Positions 49,402-57,391 of a stretch of 64,000 nt of DNA are shown here, in pieces. The position numbers and the translations under genes were made by a program. The notes beneath the pieces are model-generated. The model saw only the letters and a program-made list of their open reading frames with translations, ran no database searches and was not told the origin of the DNA. This DNA is from Streptomyces mayonensis (GTDB lineage: Bacteria > Actinomycetota > Actinomycetes > Streptomycetales > Streptomycetaceae): NCBI RefSeq assembly GCF_018982965.1, contig NZ_JACBYP010000016.1, positions 38,543-102,542 on the forward strand. Direction: 5' to 3'. The stretch's first letter is position 1; every line of letters starts with the position of its first letter.

Positions 49402-50265
49402 TCACGAGCGGGCGCGCAACTGCTCTGCCAGCCGTTCGAGTTCGGCCACCGCGGCAGGTGAGCGGTCGTTGAGTCCGCTGTGCACGGCCGTCGGGCTCTT
49501 CAGGAAGCGCCGGAGCGCGGCCACGAGGAGTCCCTGCGGCAGAGTCCGCAACGCGGCGAACGCGCGGGGCACCGGCGGCGTCTCCAGTGCCGCGAGGTTC
49601 TCCCGCATGAGGTGGAGCATGCCGCGGACCGCGTCCGGGTCGCCGGCCAGCGCCACCGGGCCGCCCGCCGCGTGCACCGCCTGCCCGAGCGGCACCTCGA
49701 ACGCGGCGTGCGTCCTGAGCCAGGCGTCCATCCGCGGCTCGGCCCTGGCGTTGATCCCGGCGGTACGGAACGTCTCCACGATCCGTTCCAGCCGCGGGGT
49801 GGTGCGGCCGTCGGGCTCGCCGACCGGCATCGGGACCCGGCGGGTGAGGAAGCCGCTCCTGCGGTGGCGGACCGCGTCGCCGTCCATCGTGCCGCCCGCC
49901 ATGGGAAAGCCGAGCAGCACCCGTTCGGGTCCGATCACCGCGCCCAGCGGCTCCGGGCCGGCTGCCCAGTTGAGCTGGAACAGCACGTCACCGCGGACGT
50001 CGGCGAGTGCTTCCTGCACCGCGTCCACCTGGTGGGTGCGGACGAAGACGGTGATCAGGTCGTACGCGCTGTCCGGGTGCTCGATCACCGGTACCGGTAC
50101 CCGTCTGACGGCCGTGCCGTCCCCCTCGACGAGCTGCACCCCGTGCCGGCGCAGCGCGGCCAGTCGCCCGCCCCGGGCGAGGAGCGAGACATCGTGGCCG
50201 GCCTCGTGCATGCGGGCCGCGAACAGGCTGCCGCACACCCCGGCGCCGTACACGAGCAGCTTCAT
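49402..50265 (-). CDS. Ketopantoate reductase-like (PanE/ApbA family) protein
   Basis: 287 aa NADPH-dependent reductase fold. N-terminal GAGVCGSLFAARMHEAGHDV is the dinucleotide site; the C-terminal domain is the ApbA_C type. The family Lys normally in the VKTxQ segment reads VRTHQ, an Arg, so true ketopantoate reduction is not assured. ATG at 50265 with AAAGGGG upstream; a start at 50289 would lie inside the operator. Divergent from a TetR gene that probably controls it. Confidence 0.8.
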   Translation of the reverse strand: MKLLVYGAGVCGSLFAARMHEAGHDVSLLARGGRLAALRRHGVQLVEGDGTAVRRVPVPVIEHPDSAYDLITVFVRTHQVDAVQEALADVRGDVLFQLNWAAGPEPLGAVIGPERVLLGFPMAGGTMDGDAVRHRRSGFLTRRVPMPVGEPDGRTTPRLERIVETFRTAGINARAEPRMDAWLRTHAAFEVPLGQAVHAAGGPVALAGDPDAVRGMLHLMRENLAALETPPVPRAFAALRTLPQGLLVAALRRFLKSPTAVHSGLNDRSPAAVAELERLAEQLRARS

Positions 50266-50286
50266 GGGAGCCCCTTTCTCCTCTTT

Positions 50287-50320
50287 CATACGTTCGATTG
50301 AATCATACGTTCGTTTAATT
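50287..50320. promoter_or_regulatory. Tandem 17-bp operator of the TetR regulator
   Basis: CATACGTTCGATTGAAT (50287-50303) and CATACGTTCGTTTAATT (50304-50320) abut, 14 of 17 positions alike, in the only AT-rich patch of this divergent region. They overlap the -35 area of the TetR gene. Confidence 0.7.
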
Positions 50321-50331
50321 CGCGGCATGGG

Positions 50332-50337
50332 TAGAGT
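50332..50337 (+). promoter_or_regulatory. -10 box of the second TetR gene
   Basis: TAGAGT, 7 nt before the GTG at 50345; leaderless spacing. Confidence 0.55.
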
Positions 50338-50344
50338 CCCCCGT

Positions 50345-50977
50345 GTGGCGATCCCAGACACCCGTACCCAGCTCCTCGACGCGGCCGAGCAGCTCTTCGC
50401 CGAGCACGGATACCGCGGCACCTCGGTCCGCGCGATCACCAAACTGGCCGGAGCGAACCTGGCCGCCGTCGGCTACCACTTCGGGTCGAAGGCGGAGCTG
50501 ATGGCCGCGGTCGCCCGCCGCGTGATCGAGCCCATCGACGCCGCCCAGCGCGCAGGGCTCGACACGCTGCTCGCACGGACCGCCGAACCGTCGGTGGGCG
50601 AACTGGTGGAGGCGTTCGCGGGGCCGCTGTTCGACGAGATGTCGGCCGAAGACGCCGGCGGCGCCCGGACGTCCCGGCTGATCGTGACGATCCTCAGCGA
50701 CCCGGCCGAGGAGGCGCGCAGCTGGAGCGGCCCGGGTGCGGACACGGTCGGCGAGCGCTACCTCGCGGCCTTCACACGCGCACTGCCGGGCCTTTCCCCG
50801 GAGGAACTGCGGTTCCGGATGCGGGGAATGCTGGCCGTGACGGCCGTCGACCGCCTCGAGGTCCACCAGCAGCCCACCCCGGGCTGCGCGCCCCCGGCAG
50901 CGGGCGGGGCGGCGGCCCGGCGATGGGCGGTCACGTTCCTGACGGCGGCGATGAGCGCGCCACCGAGCCCGAACTGA
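50345..50977 (+). CDS. TetR/AcrR family regulator
   Basis: 210 aa. HTH segment LLDAAEQLFAEHGYRGTSVRAI then ANLAAVGYHFGSKAELM, the AefR/CerR-like type with AAVGYHFGSK. A C-terminal domain of the TetR_C group follows. GTG at 50345 is probably leaderless. Divergent from the PanE-like gene across two 17-bp direct repeats, its likely operator. It converges on the glutamine-synthetase-like gene with a 20-nt gap. Confidence 0.88.
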   Translation: MAIPDTRTQLLDAAEQLFAEHGYRGTSVRAITKLAGANLAAVGYHFGSKAELMAAVARRVIEPIDAAQRAGLDTLLARTAEPSVGELVEAFAGPLFDEMSAEDAGGARTSRLIVTILSDPAEEARSWSGPGADTVGERYLAAFTRALPGLSPEELRFRMRGMLAVTAVDRLEVHQQPTPGCAPPAAGGAAARRWAVTFLTAAMSAPPSPN

Positions 50978-50997
50978 CGCCCCGTACTCCGCCCGCC

Positions 50998-52359
50998 CTA
51001 CAGCACCGGCAGCGACCTGCGCAGCTCGAACGCCGTCACCTGGGAGCGGTACTCCTCCCACTCCTGGCGTTTGTTGCGCAGGAAGAAGTCGAAGACGTGC
51101 TCGCCCAGGGTCTCGGCGACCAGGTCGCTGCGTTCCATCAGGCCGAGGGCCTCGCCGAGGTTCTGCGGAAGGGGCTCGATGCCCAGGGCGCGGCGTTCCG
51201 CGTCGGAGAGGGCCCAGACGTCGTCCTCGGCGCCCGGCGGGAGTTCGTAGCCCTCCTCGATGCCCTTGAGGCCGGCGGCGAGGAGGACGGCGTAGGTCAG
51301 GTACGGGTTGGCGCCGGAGTCGATGGAGCGGACCTCGACGCGGGCCGAGCCGGTCTTGCCGGGCTTGTACATGGGGACGCGGACCAGCGCCGAGCGGTTG
51401 TTGTGGCCCCAGCAGATGTACGACGGGGCCTCGCCGCCCGCGCCGGCCGTGCGCTCGGTGCCGCCCCAGATGCGCTTGTAGCTGTTCACCCACTGGTTGG
51501 TGACCGCCGAGATCTCCGCCGCGTGGCGCAGCAGGCCCGCGATGAAGGAGCGGCCGACCTTCGAGAGCTGGTACTCGGCGCCGGACTCGTAGAACGCGTT
51601 GCGGTCGCCCTCGAAGAGGGAGAGGTGGGAGTGCATGCCCGAGCCCGGGTACTCCGAGAACGGCTTCGGCATGAAGGTGGCCTGGAGGCCCTGTTCGAGG
51701 GCCACCTGCTTCATGACCAGGCGGAACGTCATGATGTTGTCGGCCGTGGACAGCGCGTCCGCGTAGCGCAGGTCGATCTCCTGCTGGCCCGGCGCGCCCT
51801 CGTGGTGGGAGAACTCCACCGAGATGCCCATCGACTCCAGCATGGTGATCGCCTGGCGGCGGAAGTCCATGCCGATGTTCTGCGGGGTGTGGTCGAAGTA
51901 GCCGGAGTTGTCGGCGGGGGTGGGGACCGTACCGTCGACGGGCTTGTCCTTCAGCAGGAAGAACTCGATCTCCGGGTGGGTGTAGAAGGTGAAGCCCAGG
52001 TCGGAGGTGCGGGCCAGGGCGCGCTTGAGGACGTAGCGCGGGTCCGCGAAGGACGGCGAGCCGTCGGGCATCAGGATGTCGCAGAACATGCGGGCCGTAC
52101 CGGGGGCCTCCGCGCGCCACGGCAGGACCTGGAACGTCGACGGGTCCGGCTTGGCGATCATGTCGGACTCGTAGACCCGGGCGAAGCCCTCGATCGCCGA
52201 GCCGTCGAAGCCGATGCCCTCGTCGAAGGCCTGCTCCAGCTCGGCCGGGGCCACGGCGACGGACTTCAGGAAGCCCAGCACGTCCGTGAACCACAGGCGT
52301 ACGAACCGGATGTCGCGCTCCTCCAGCGTCCGGATCACGAACTCCTGCTGCTTGTCCAT
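50998..52359 (-). CDS. glnA2: Glutamine synthetase-like enzyme (GlnA2 type)
   Basis: 453 aa, GSI-beta-like fold with beta-Grasp N-domain and catalytic domain (HPEIEFFLL, GMHSHLSL, NNRSALVRVP, RVEVRSIDSGANPYLTYAV). The sequence agrees closely with Streptomyces GlnA2, reported to glutamylate polyamines rather than ammonia. The adenylylation-site Tyr loop of true GlnA is not evident. ATG at 52359 (MDKQQEF) gives the family length and has GGAAG upstream; an ATG at 52374 adds five residues. It lies one short region from nadE and glnE. Confidence 0.85.
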   Translation of the reverse strand: MDKQQEFVIRTLEERDIRFVRLWFTDVLGFLKSVAVAPAELEQAFDEGIGFDGSAIEGFARVYESDMIAKPDPSTFQVLPWRAEAPGTARMFCDILMPDGSPSFADPRYVLKRALARTSDLGFTFYTHPEIEFFLLKDKPVDGTVPTPADNSGYFDHTPQNIGMDFRRQAITMLESMGISVEFSHHEGAPGQQEIDLRYADALSTADNIMTFRLVMKQVALEQGLQATFMPKPFSEYPGSGMHSHLSLFEGDRNAFYESGAEYQLSKVGRSFIAGLLRHAAEISAVTNQWVNSYKRIWGGTERTAGAGGEAPSYICWGHNNRSALVRVPMYKPGKTGSARVEVRSIDSGANPYLTYAVLLAAGLKGIEEGYELPPGAEDDVWALSDAERRALGIEPLPQNLGEALGLMERSDLVAETLGEHVFDFFLRNKRQEWEEYRSQVTAFELRRSLPVL

Positions 52360-52694
52360 CTTCCGCTTCCCCATCCTCGCTGGTCAGGCCGCCTGTCTCC
52401 GGTACGGCGGGAGGCGGTCGGGCACCTGAGCATCACACCACAGGACCGTTTCGTACGCGTTGCGGGCCTCGGCCGGCCGGCTTGCCCCGTGACCGCAGCG
52501 TAGAGGCCACCTGTTCGATCGGGCCATTCCTGGATCCGGCACCGATCCGGCACCGCGCCCGTCCCACGGTCTTCCCGGGGCGGATCCTGTGACCTCCCTA
52601 CGAACGAGCCGCCCTGCGCCATTACGATCAGCTGACCCATCGACCCTGTTCTTTCCGTCCGTTCCCAGCAGTTTTCCCAGAAGGGCAACACCCC
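52360..52694. other. Divergent region between glnA2 and the DUF3105 gene
   Basis: 335 nt, no gene. Direct repeat GATCCGGCACC (about 52531-52552) and no recognisable GlnR box. Promoters for both neighbours should lie here. Confidence 0.4.
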
Positions 52695-53363
52695 ATGGGT
52701 TCCGCCAAGAAGAGCAGCAACACGGCGCGACAGGCCCGCATAGCCGAGATGCGGCGTGCCGAGGAGGCCCGCGGCCGCCGGAACCGGATCCTCACGATCG
52801 CGCTCAGCACCGTGGTCGTCGTCGGCCTCGTGGCCGGCGGCGTCGTCCTCGTGCGGTCGCAGTCCGACGACTCCTCCGACGAGGCGGCCGCCGAGGGCAA
52901 GGCCTCCGGCAAGTTCGTCACCGGCGAGGACGGGGTGCGGACCTGGGACGGCGACCTCGGCCGCAACCACGTCACCAAGAAGGTGTCCTACCCCGTCGAG
53001 CCCCCCGTCGGCGGCGACCACAACCAGGTCTGGATGAACTGCAACGGCGACGTCTACACCAAGCCCCTGGAGAACGAGCACGCCGTGCACTCCCTGGAGC
53101 ACGGGGCGGTCTGGGTGACGTACACCGACAAGGCGCCGAAGGCCGACGTCGAGAAGCTGGCCGCCAAGGTCAAGCAGACGCCGTACTCGCTGATGAGCCC
53201 CGACGACAAGCAGAAGGACCCGATCGTGCTGACCGCCTGGGGGCACCAGCGCACGGTGACGGGCGCCGACGACCCCGACGTGAACACGTTCTTCGAGAAG
53301 TTCGTCCAGGGCGAGCAGACCCCCGAGCCGGGGGCCGCGTGCACCAACGGGCTCTCCCAGTGA
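52695..53363 (+). CDS. DUF3105 single-pass membrane protein
   Basis: 222 aa. A cytoplasmic basic N-terminus, one transmembrane helix (ILTIALSTVVVVGLVAGGVVLV), and an extracellular DUF3105 domain (VEPPVGGDHNQVWMNCN, HSLEHGAVWVTY). The His residues in GGDH and LEHGAV suggest metal binding. The stop overlaps the next start by 4 nt (GTGA), pairing it with a DUF305 protein, a frequent actinobacterial couple linked to copper or metal handling. Confidence 0.88.
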   Translation: MGSAKKSSNTARQARIAEMRRAEEARGRRNRILTIALSTVVVVGLVAGGVVLVRSQSDDSSDEAAAEGKASGKFVTGEDGVRTWDGDLGRNHVTKKVSYPVEPPVGGDHNQVWMNCNGDVYTKPLENEHAVHSLEHGAVWVTYTDKAPKADVEKLAAKVKQTPYSLMSPDDKQKDPIVLTAWGHQRTVTGADDPDVNTFFEKFVQGEQTPEPGAACTNGLSQ

Positions 53364-53989
53364 CCCCGAAACGGGCCGGCTGGATCGCGTCGGGCGCCGC
53401 CGCGGTGCTCGTCGCGGCCGGCGCGATCACCTACGCGGTCGCCGGGGACGAGGGCGGCTCGGACCGGGTGCCGTCCGCCGACTCCGCCGACGCGGGGTTC
53501 GCGCGCGACATGTCGGTCCACCACCAGCAGGCCGTGGAGATGTCGTACGTCGTGCGCGACCGCACCGACGACGAGGAGGTCCGGCGCCTCGCGTACGACA
53601 TCGCGCAGACCCAGGCCAACCAGCGCGGCATGATGATCGGCTGGCTCGACCTGTGGGAGCTGCCGAAGGTGTCGTCCGACCCGCCGATGACCTGGATGGG
53701 CATGGGCGGCGCGCCCTCCGCGGGCGAGGGCTCGCTGATGCCCGGGATGGCCACCGACGCCGAGATGGACAGGCTCGGCACGCTCGACGGCGAGCAGGCC
53801 GAGGTCTACTACCTCCAGCTGATGACCGAGCACCACAAGGGCGGCGTCCACATGGCCGAGGGGTGCGTCGAGAAGTGCTCGGTGGGGGTGGAGAAGCGGC
53901 TGGCCCGGGGGATGGTGGAGTCGCAGGAGTCGGAGATCCGGCTGATGGCGGACCTGCTGGCCGCGCGGGGTGCCGAGCCGCGGAGTTGA
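53360..53989 (+). CDS. DUF305 (ferritin-like) exported protein
   Basis: 209 aa. An N-terminal hydrophobic segment (AAAVLVAAGAITYAVAG) exports or anchors it. Two DUF305 half-motifs follow: MSVHHQQAVEM and MTEHHKGGVHMAE, His/Met-rich helices that suit copper or iron binding. Met-rich MGMGG lies between. Coupled to the DUF3105 gene. Confidence 0.88.
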   Translation: MTPKRAGWIASGAAAVLVAAGAITYAVAGDEGGSDRVPSADSADAGFARDMSVHHQQAVEMSYVVRDRTDDEEVRRLAYDIAQTQANQRGMMIGWLDLWELPKVSSDPPMTWMGMGGAPSAGEGSLMPGMATDAEMDRLGTLDGEQAEVYYLQLMTEHHKGGVHMAEGCVEKCSVGVEKRLARGMVESQESEIRLMADLLAARGAEPRS

Positions 53990-54091
53990 GGACGGGCCGG
54001 GCCCGGGCGGGGCCTTGGCGGGCCGGAGCCCGTGAGGCCGTGGACACGAGGCCGAAACCGGCGCGTCACCCCATTGCGTCGTTCTGACGAT

Positions 54092-54097
54092 TACACT
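54092..54097 (+). promoter_or_regulatory. -10 box of nadE
   Basis: TACACT with 6 nt before the GTG at 54104; no Shine-Dalgarno. Confidence 0.6.
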
Positions 54098-54103
54098 GGC
54101 CGT

Positions 54104-55921
54104 GTGCCACGCCTACGACTCGCCCTGAACCAGATCGACTCCACCGTCGGCGACCTCGCCGGCAACGCGGAGGCGGTCCTCCGCTGGACCCGGCACTCGG
54201 CCGGGCAGGGGGCCCACCTGGTGGCGTTCCCCGAGATGATGCTCACCGGGTACCCCGTCGAGGACCTGGCCCTCCGGTCGTCCTTCGTGGAGGCCTCCCG
54301 CGCCGCCCTGCGCTCCCTCGCCGCGCGCCTCGCGGACGAGGGCCTGGGCGGGCTGCCGGTGGTCGTCGGCTACCTCGACCGCTCGGCGGACGCCCGGCCG
54401 AGGTACGGCCAGCCGGCCGGCGCCCCGCAGAACGCGGTGGCCGTGCTGCACGGCGGCGAGGTGGCGCTGAGCTTCGCCAAGCACCACCTGCCGAACTACG
54501 GCGTCTTCGACGAGTTCCGCTACTTCGTGCCCGGCGACACCATGCCCGTCGTACGGGTGCGCGGCGTGGACGTGGCGCTGGCCGTCTGCGAGGACCTCTG
54601 GCAGGACGGCGGCCGGGTGCCGGCGGCGCGCTCGGCGCGGGCCGGGCTGCTGCTCTCCGTCAACGCCTCCCCGTACGAGCGCGACAAGGACGACACCCGG
54701 CTCGAACTGGTCCGCAAGCGCGCCCAGGAGGCCGGGTGCACCACCGCCTACCTCGCGATGACCGGCGGGCAGGACGAGCTGGTCTTCGACGGCGACTCGA
54801 TCGTCGTCGACCGGGACGGGGCGGTCCTGGCGCGGGCGCCGCAGTTCTCCGAGGGCTGCGTGGTGCTCGACCTCGACCTGCCGGCGGCCGCGGAGGCCGG
54901 GGCACCGACGGGCGTGGTGGACGACGGGCTGCGCATCGACCGGGTGGTGCTGTCCGAGCAGCCGGTGCCGGAGCGGCCGGTGCCCGAGCGGCCGATGCCC
55001 GGCCGGCCGGTGTCCGGGGAGACGGTGTCCGGGGACGGGCCCGCGCTGTCCGGTGGGCACGCCGAGCCGCTGGACGACGACGAGGAGGTCTACTCGGCTC
55101 TCGTCGTCGGGCTGCGCGCGTACGTCACGAAGAACGGCTTCCGCTCGGTGCTGGTCGGACTGTCCGGCGGCATCGACTCCGCGCTGGTCGCGGCCATCGC
55201 CTGCGACGCGGTCGGCGCACAGCACGTGCACGGCGTCTCGATGCCGTCCCGGTACTCCTCCGAGCACTCCAGGGACGACGCGGCCGAGCTGGCCCGGCGC
55301 ACCGGCCTCAACTACCGCACCGTGCCGATCGAGCCGATGTTCGACGCGTACATGGGGGCGCTGGGCCTGACCGGACTGGCCGAGGAGAACCTGCAGTCCC
55401 GGCTGCGCGGCACGCTGCTGATGGCGCTCTCCAACCAGGAGGGCCACCTCGTCCTCGCCCCCGGCAACAAGTCGGAGCTGGCGGTGGGTTACTCGACGCT
55501 GTACGGCGACTCGGTGGGCGCGTACGGGCCCATCAAGGACGTGTACAAGACGTCCGTCTTCCGTCTCGCCGAGTGGCGCAACCGGGCGGCGGCGGCCCGG
55601 GGGGAGACCCCGCCGATCCCCGAGAACTCGATCACCAAGCCGCCGAGCGCGGAGCTGCGGCCGGGCCAGGTCGACACGGACTCGCTGCCGGACTACCCGG
55701 TCCTCGACGCGATCCTCGCCCTGTACGTCGACCGGGACCGCGGCGCGGACGAGATCGTGGCCGCCGGCTACGACCGGGAGCTGGTGACGAGGACCCTGCG
55801 GATGGTGGACACCGCGGAGTACAAGCGGCGGCAGTACCCGCCGGGCACCAAGATCTCGGCCAAGGGCTTCGGCAAGGACCGCCGCCTGCCGGTCACCAAC
55901 CGCTGGCGGGAGACCGGCTGA
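54104..55921 (+). CDS. nadE: Glutamine-dependent NAD+ synthetase
   Basis: Last step of NAD synthesis: amidation of nicotinate adenine dinucleotide. 605 aa. The N-terminal nitrilase-like glutaminase has catalytic Glu44 (AFPEMMLTGYP), Lys in FAKHHLPNYG and Cys in AVCEDLWQ. The C-terminal synthetase has the ATP loop GLSGGIDSALVAAI and SRYSSEHSRDDA. Between them a Pro-rich repeat (VPERP, MPGRP) is a species-specific linker. GTG with TACACT 6 nt upstream, leaderless. Confidence 0.96.
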   Translation: MPRLRLALNQIDSTVGDLAGNAEAVLRWTRHSAGQGAHLVAFPEMMLTGYPVEDLALRSSFVEASRAALRSLAARLADEGLGGLPVVVGYLDRSADARPRYGQPAGAPQNAVAVLHGGEVALSFAKHHLPNYGVFDEFRYFVPGDTMPVVRVRGVDVALAVCEDLWQDGGRVPAARSARAGLLLSVNASPYERDKDDTRLELVRKRAQEAGCTTAYLAMTGGQDELVFDGDSIVVDRDGAVLARAPQFSEGCVVLDLDLPAAAEAGAPTGVVDDGLRIDRVVLSEQPVPERPVPERPMPGRPVSGETVSGDGPALSGGHAEPLDDDEEVYSALVVGLRAYVTKNGFRSVLVGLSGGIDSALVAAIACDAVGAQHVHGVSMPSRYSSEHSRDDAAELARRTGLNYRTVPIEPMFDAYMGALGLTGLAEENLQSRLRGTLLMALSNQEGHLVLAPGNKSELAVGYSTLYGDSVGAYGPIKDVYKTSVFRLAEWRNRAAAARGETPPIPENSITKPPSAELRPGQVDTDSLPDYPVLDAILALYVDRDRGADEIVAAGYDRELVTRTLRMVDTAEYKRRQYPPGTKISAKGFGKDRRLPVTNRWRETG

Positions 55922-55991
55922 GGGGACCGGCGGGGGCCGGCCGAAGGGACGGGCAGGGGCGGCCCGGCCGGGGCGGCGGGGGAGAGACCGG

Positions 55992-56441
55992 TCAGTCGTC
56001 CCCGCCCTTGAGGTCCGCCAGGACCTTGTGCAGCGGCTCCGCCTCCCGGCGCCGGTACTCCTGGATCGCCCAGCCGTTGCCGTCCGGGTCCTTGAAGTAC
56101 ATGAAGGTGGCGCCGTCGTCCGGCGCGTACTGCACCGGTTCCGACACCTCCAGGCCGCGCGCGGTCAGCTCCGCGTGGGCCGCCTTGATGTCGGCGACGC
56201 ACAGCTGGAGCGCCTGGTACGAGCCCGGGCCCGGCCGGGTCTCGACCTGGGCCATGTCCCAGATGGTGTCGCCGAGGGCGATCGAACAGCCGGAGCCCGG
56301 AGGCGTCAGCTGGACGATGCGCATGCCCGGCATGACCTCCTGGTCGATGTCGACGTGGAAGCCGACCTTGTCGCGGTAGAAGTCCCGGGCGCGGTCGATG
56401 TCGGTGACCGGGAGCGGGATCACTTCGAGGGTGAAGTCCAT
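55992..56441 (-). CDS. VOC (glyoxalase-like) family protein
   Basis: 149 aa, paired beta-alpha-beta-beta-beta units: VIPLPVTDIDRARDFYRDKVGF, then FKDPDGNGWAIQEYRR. Metal-dependent dioxygenase, isomerase or resistance functions occur in the family. AAGGAG lies 8 nt before the ATG at 56441. Substrate unknown. Confidence 0.88.
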   Translation of the reverse strand: MDFTLEVIPLPVTDIDRARDFYRDKVGFHVDIDQEVMPGMRIVQLTPPGSGCSIALGDTIWDMAQVETRPGPGSYQALQLCVADIKAAHAELTARGLEVSEPVQYAPDDGATFMYFKDPDGNGWAIQEYRRREAEPLHKVLADLKGGDD

Positions 56442-56507
56442 GGCGTGGCTCCTTCGACGTCCTTGGTGGGGCACGTTGTGAGCACGATGCGGGCTGTCAT
56501 CAGTGAT

Positions 56508-56762
56508 TCAGTAGTGGTAGCGGGCCTGCACGATGACCAGGACGCCGTCGGCGGGCTTGTACACGAGTCGGTGCGTGTCGTCGATGCGCCGTGACCAGTA
56601 GCCCGACAGGTCGCCCTTGAGCGGCTCCGGCTTGCCGATGCCCTTGAACGGGTCACGGGTGATGTCGGTGATCAGTCTGTTGATCCGCTTGGTCACCTTC
56701 CGGTCGCTCTCGGCCCAGTGGACGTAGTCCTCCCAGCCGTGGGACGTGAAAGTGATCCTCAC
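56508..56762 (-). CDS. yoeB: YoeB toxin, ribosome-dependent mRNA endonuclease
   Basis: 84 aa, the same length as E. coli YoeB. Sequence TSHGWEDYVHWAESDRK, KRINRLITDI, KPEPLKGDLSGYWSRRI, HRLVYKP and a C-terminal RYHY; the terminal His-Tyr with Glu and Arg earlier are the YoeB active-site pattern. GTG overlaps the yefM stop by 4 nt, so antitoxin is made first. Confidence 0.93.
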   Translation of the reverse strand: MRITFTSHGWEDYVHWAESDRKVTKRINRLITDITRDPFKGIGKPEPLKGDLSGYWSRRIDDTHRLVYKPADGVLVIVQARYHY

Positions 56763-57022
56763 GCCCGCTCCGCGTCCGGGTCGATCAGCTCGCGGTGCCG
56801 TGCCTCGCCCGCCTCGGCCTCCGCGATGGAGTCGAGCAGGCGGCGGGCGTTCTTCGGTGAGCGCAGGAGATGCACCGTCTCCGTCCACGCCGTGAAGTCC
56901 TCCTCGGACATGAGTACGGCGTTCCCCTTGCGGGAGGTGATGTGTACCGGGGCATGGTCCTCGTTGACCTGCTCTATCAGCGGGAACAGGTTCTGACGGG
57001 CTTCGCTGGCGGTGATGGACAT
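56759..57022 (-). CDS. yefM: YefM antitoxin (Phd/YefM family)
   Basis: 87 aa. The N-terminal DNA-binding half reads MSITASEARQNLFPLIEQV; the C-terminal acidic helix wraps the toxin. GGGAGG lies 8 nt before the ATG. Upstream, GTAC-N8-GTAC (57041-57063 area) overlaps the likely -10 and may be the autoregulatory operator. The pair sits between nadE/VOC and glnE, as in Streptomyces where YefM/YoeB has been shown functional. Confidence 0.93.
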   Translation of the reverse strand: MSITASEARQNLFPLIEQVNEDHAPVHITSRKGNAVLMSEEDFTAWTETVHLLRSPKNARRLLDSIAEAEAGEARHRELIDPDAERA

Positions 57023-57078
57023 ACCGGAGCCTCCCTTCCTGGGCTGGTACAAGATATCGTACGAGTCCCGGGGCGGTC

Positions 57079-57301
57079 CACCGGAGAGTCCGCCGGGGAC
57101 CGGGACCGGTTTCACCGGAGGGTCCGCCGGGGACCGGGACCGGTTTCACCGGAGGGTCCGCCGGGGACCGGGACCGGTTTCCACCGGAGGGTCCGCCGGG
57201 GACCGGGACCGGTTTCACCGGAGAGTCCGCCGGGGACCGGGACCGGTTTCACCGGAGAGTCCGCCGGGGACCGGGACCGGTTTCCACCGGAGGGTCGCCG
57301 G
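57079..57301. repeat. 34-bp tandem repeat array, six full copies plus a partial
   Basis: Units at 57079, 57113, 57147, 57182, 57216 and 57250, with a partial from 57285. They vary only at the GGAGAG/GGAGGG position, and two junctions have an extra C. Each unit contains CCGGT-ttc-ACCGG and GTCC..GGAC inverted repeats able to form hairpins. It fills most of the 369 nt between the yefM start and glnE. 34 is not a multiple of 3, so it is not coding. Confidence 0.92.
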
Positions 57302-57391
57302 AAAGCGCGGCCGGTCCCGGCGCCGTCGCGCGGCTGCCCGGCTACGCTCGGGCCGTACCCCTTGATCCCCGAGGCCCGACAGGAGGCCGAG

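Noticed and set aside
57079..57301. CRISPR array
   Set aside because: Units abut directly with no spacers and no cas genes are near; it is a simple tandem repeat.
56870..57391. N-terminal extension of glnE through the tandem repeats
   Set aside because: The open frame across repeats is due to composition; a good ribosome site and the family N-terminus are at 57392.
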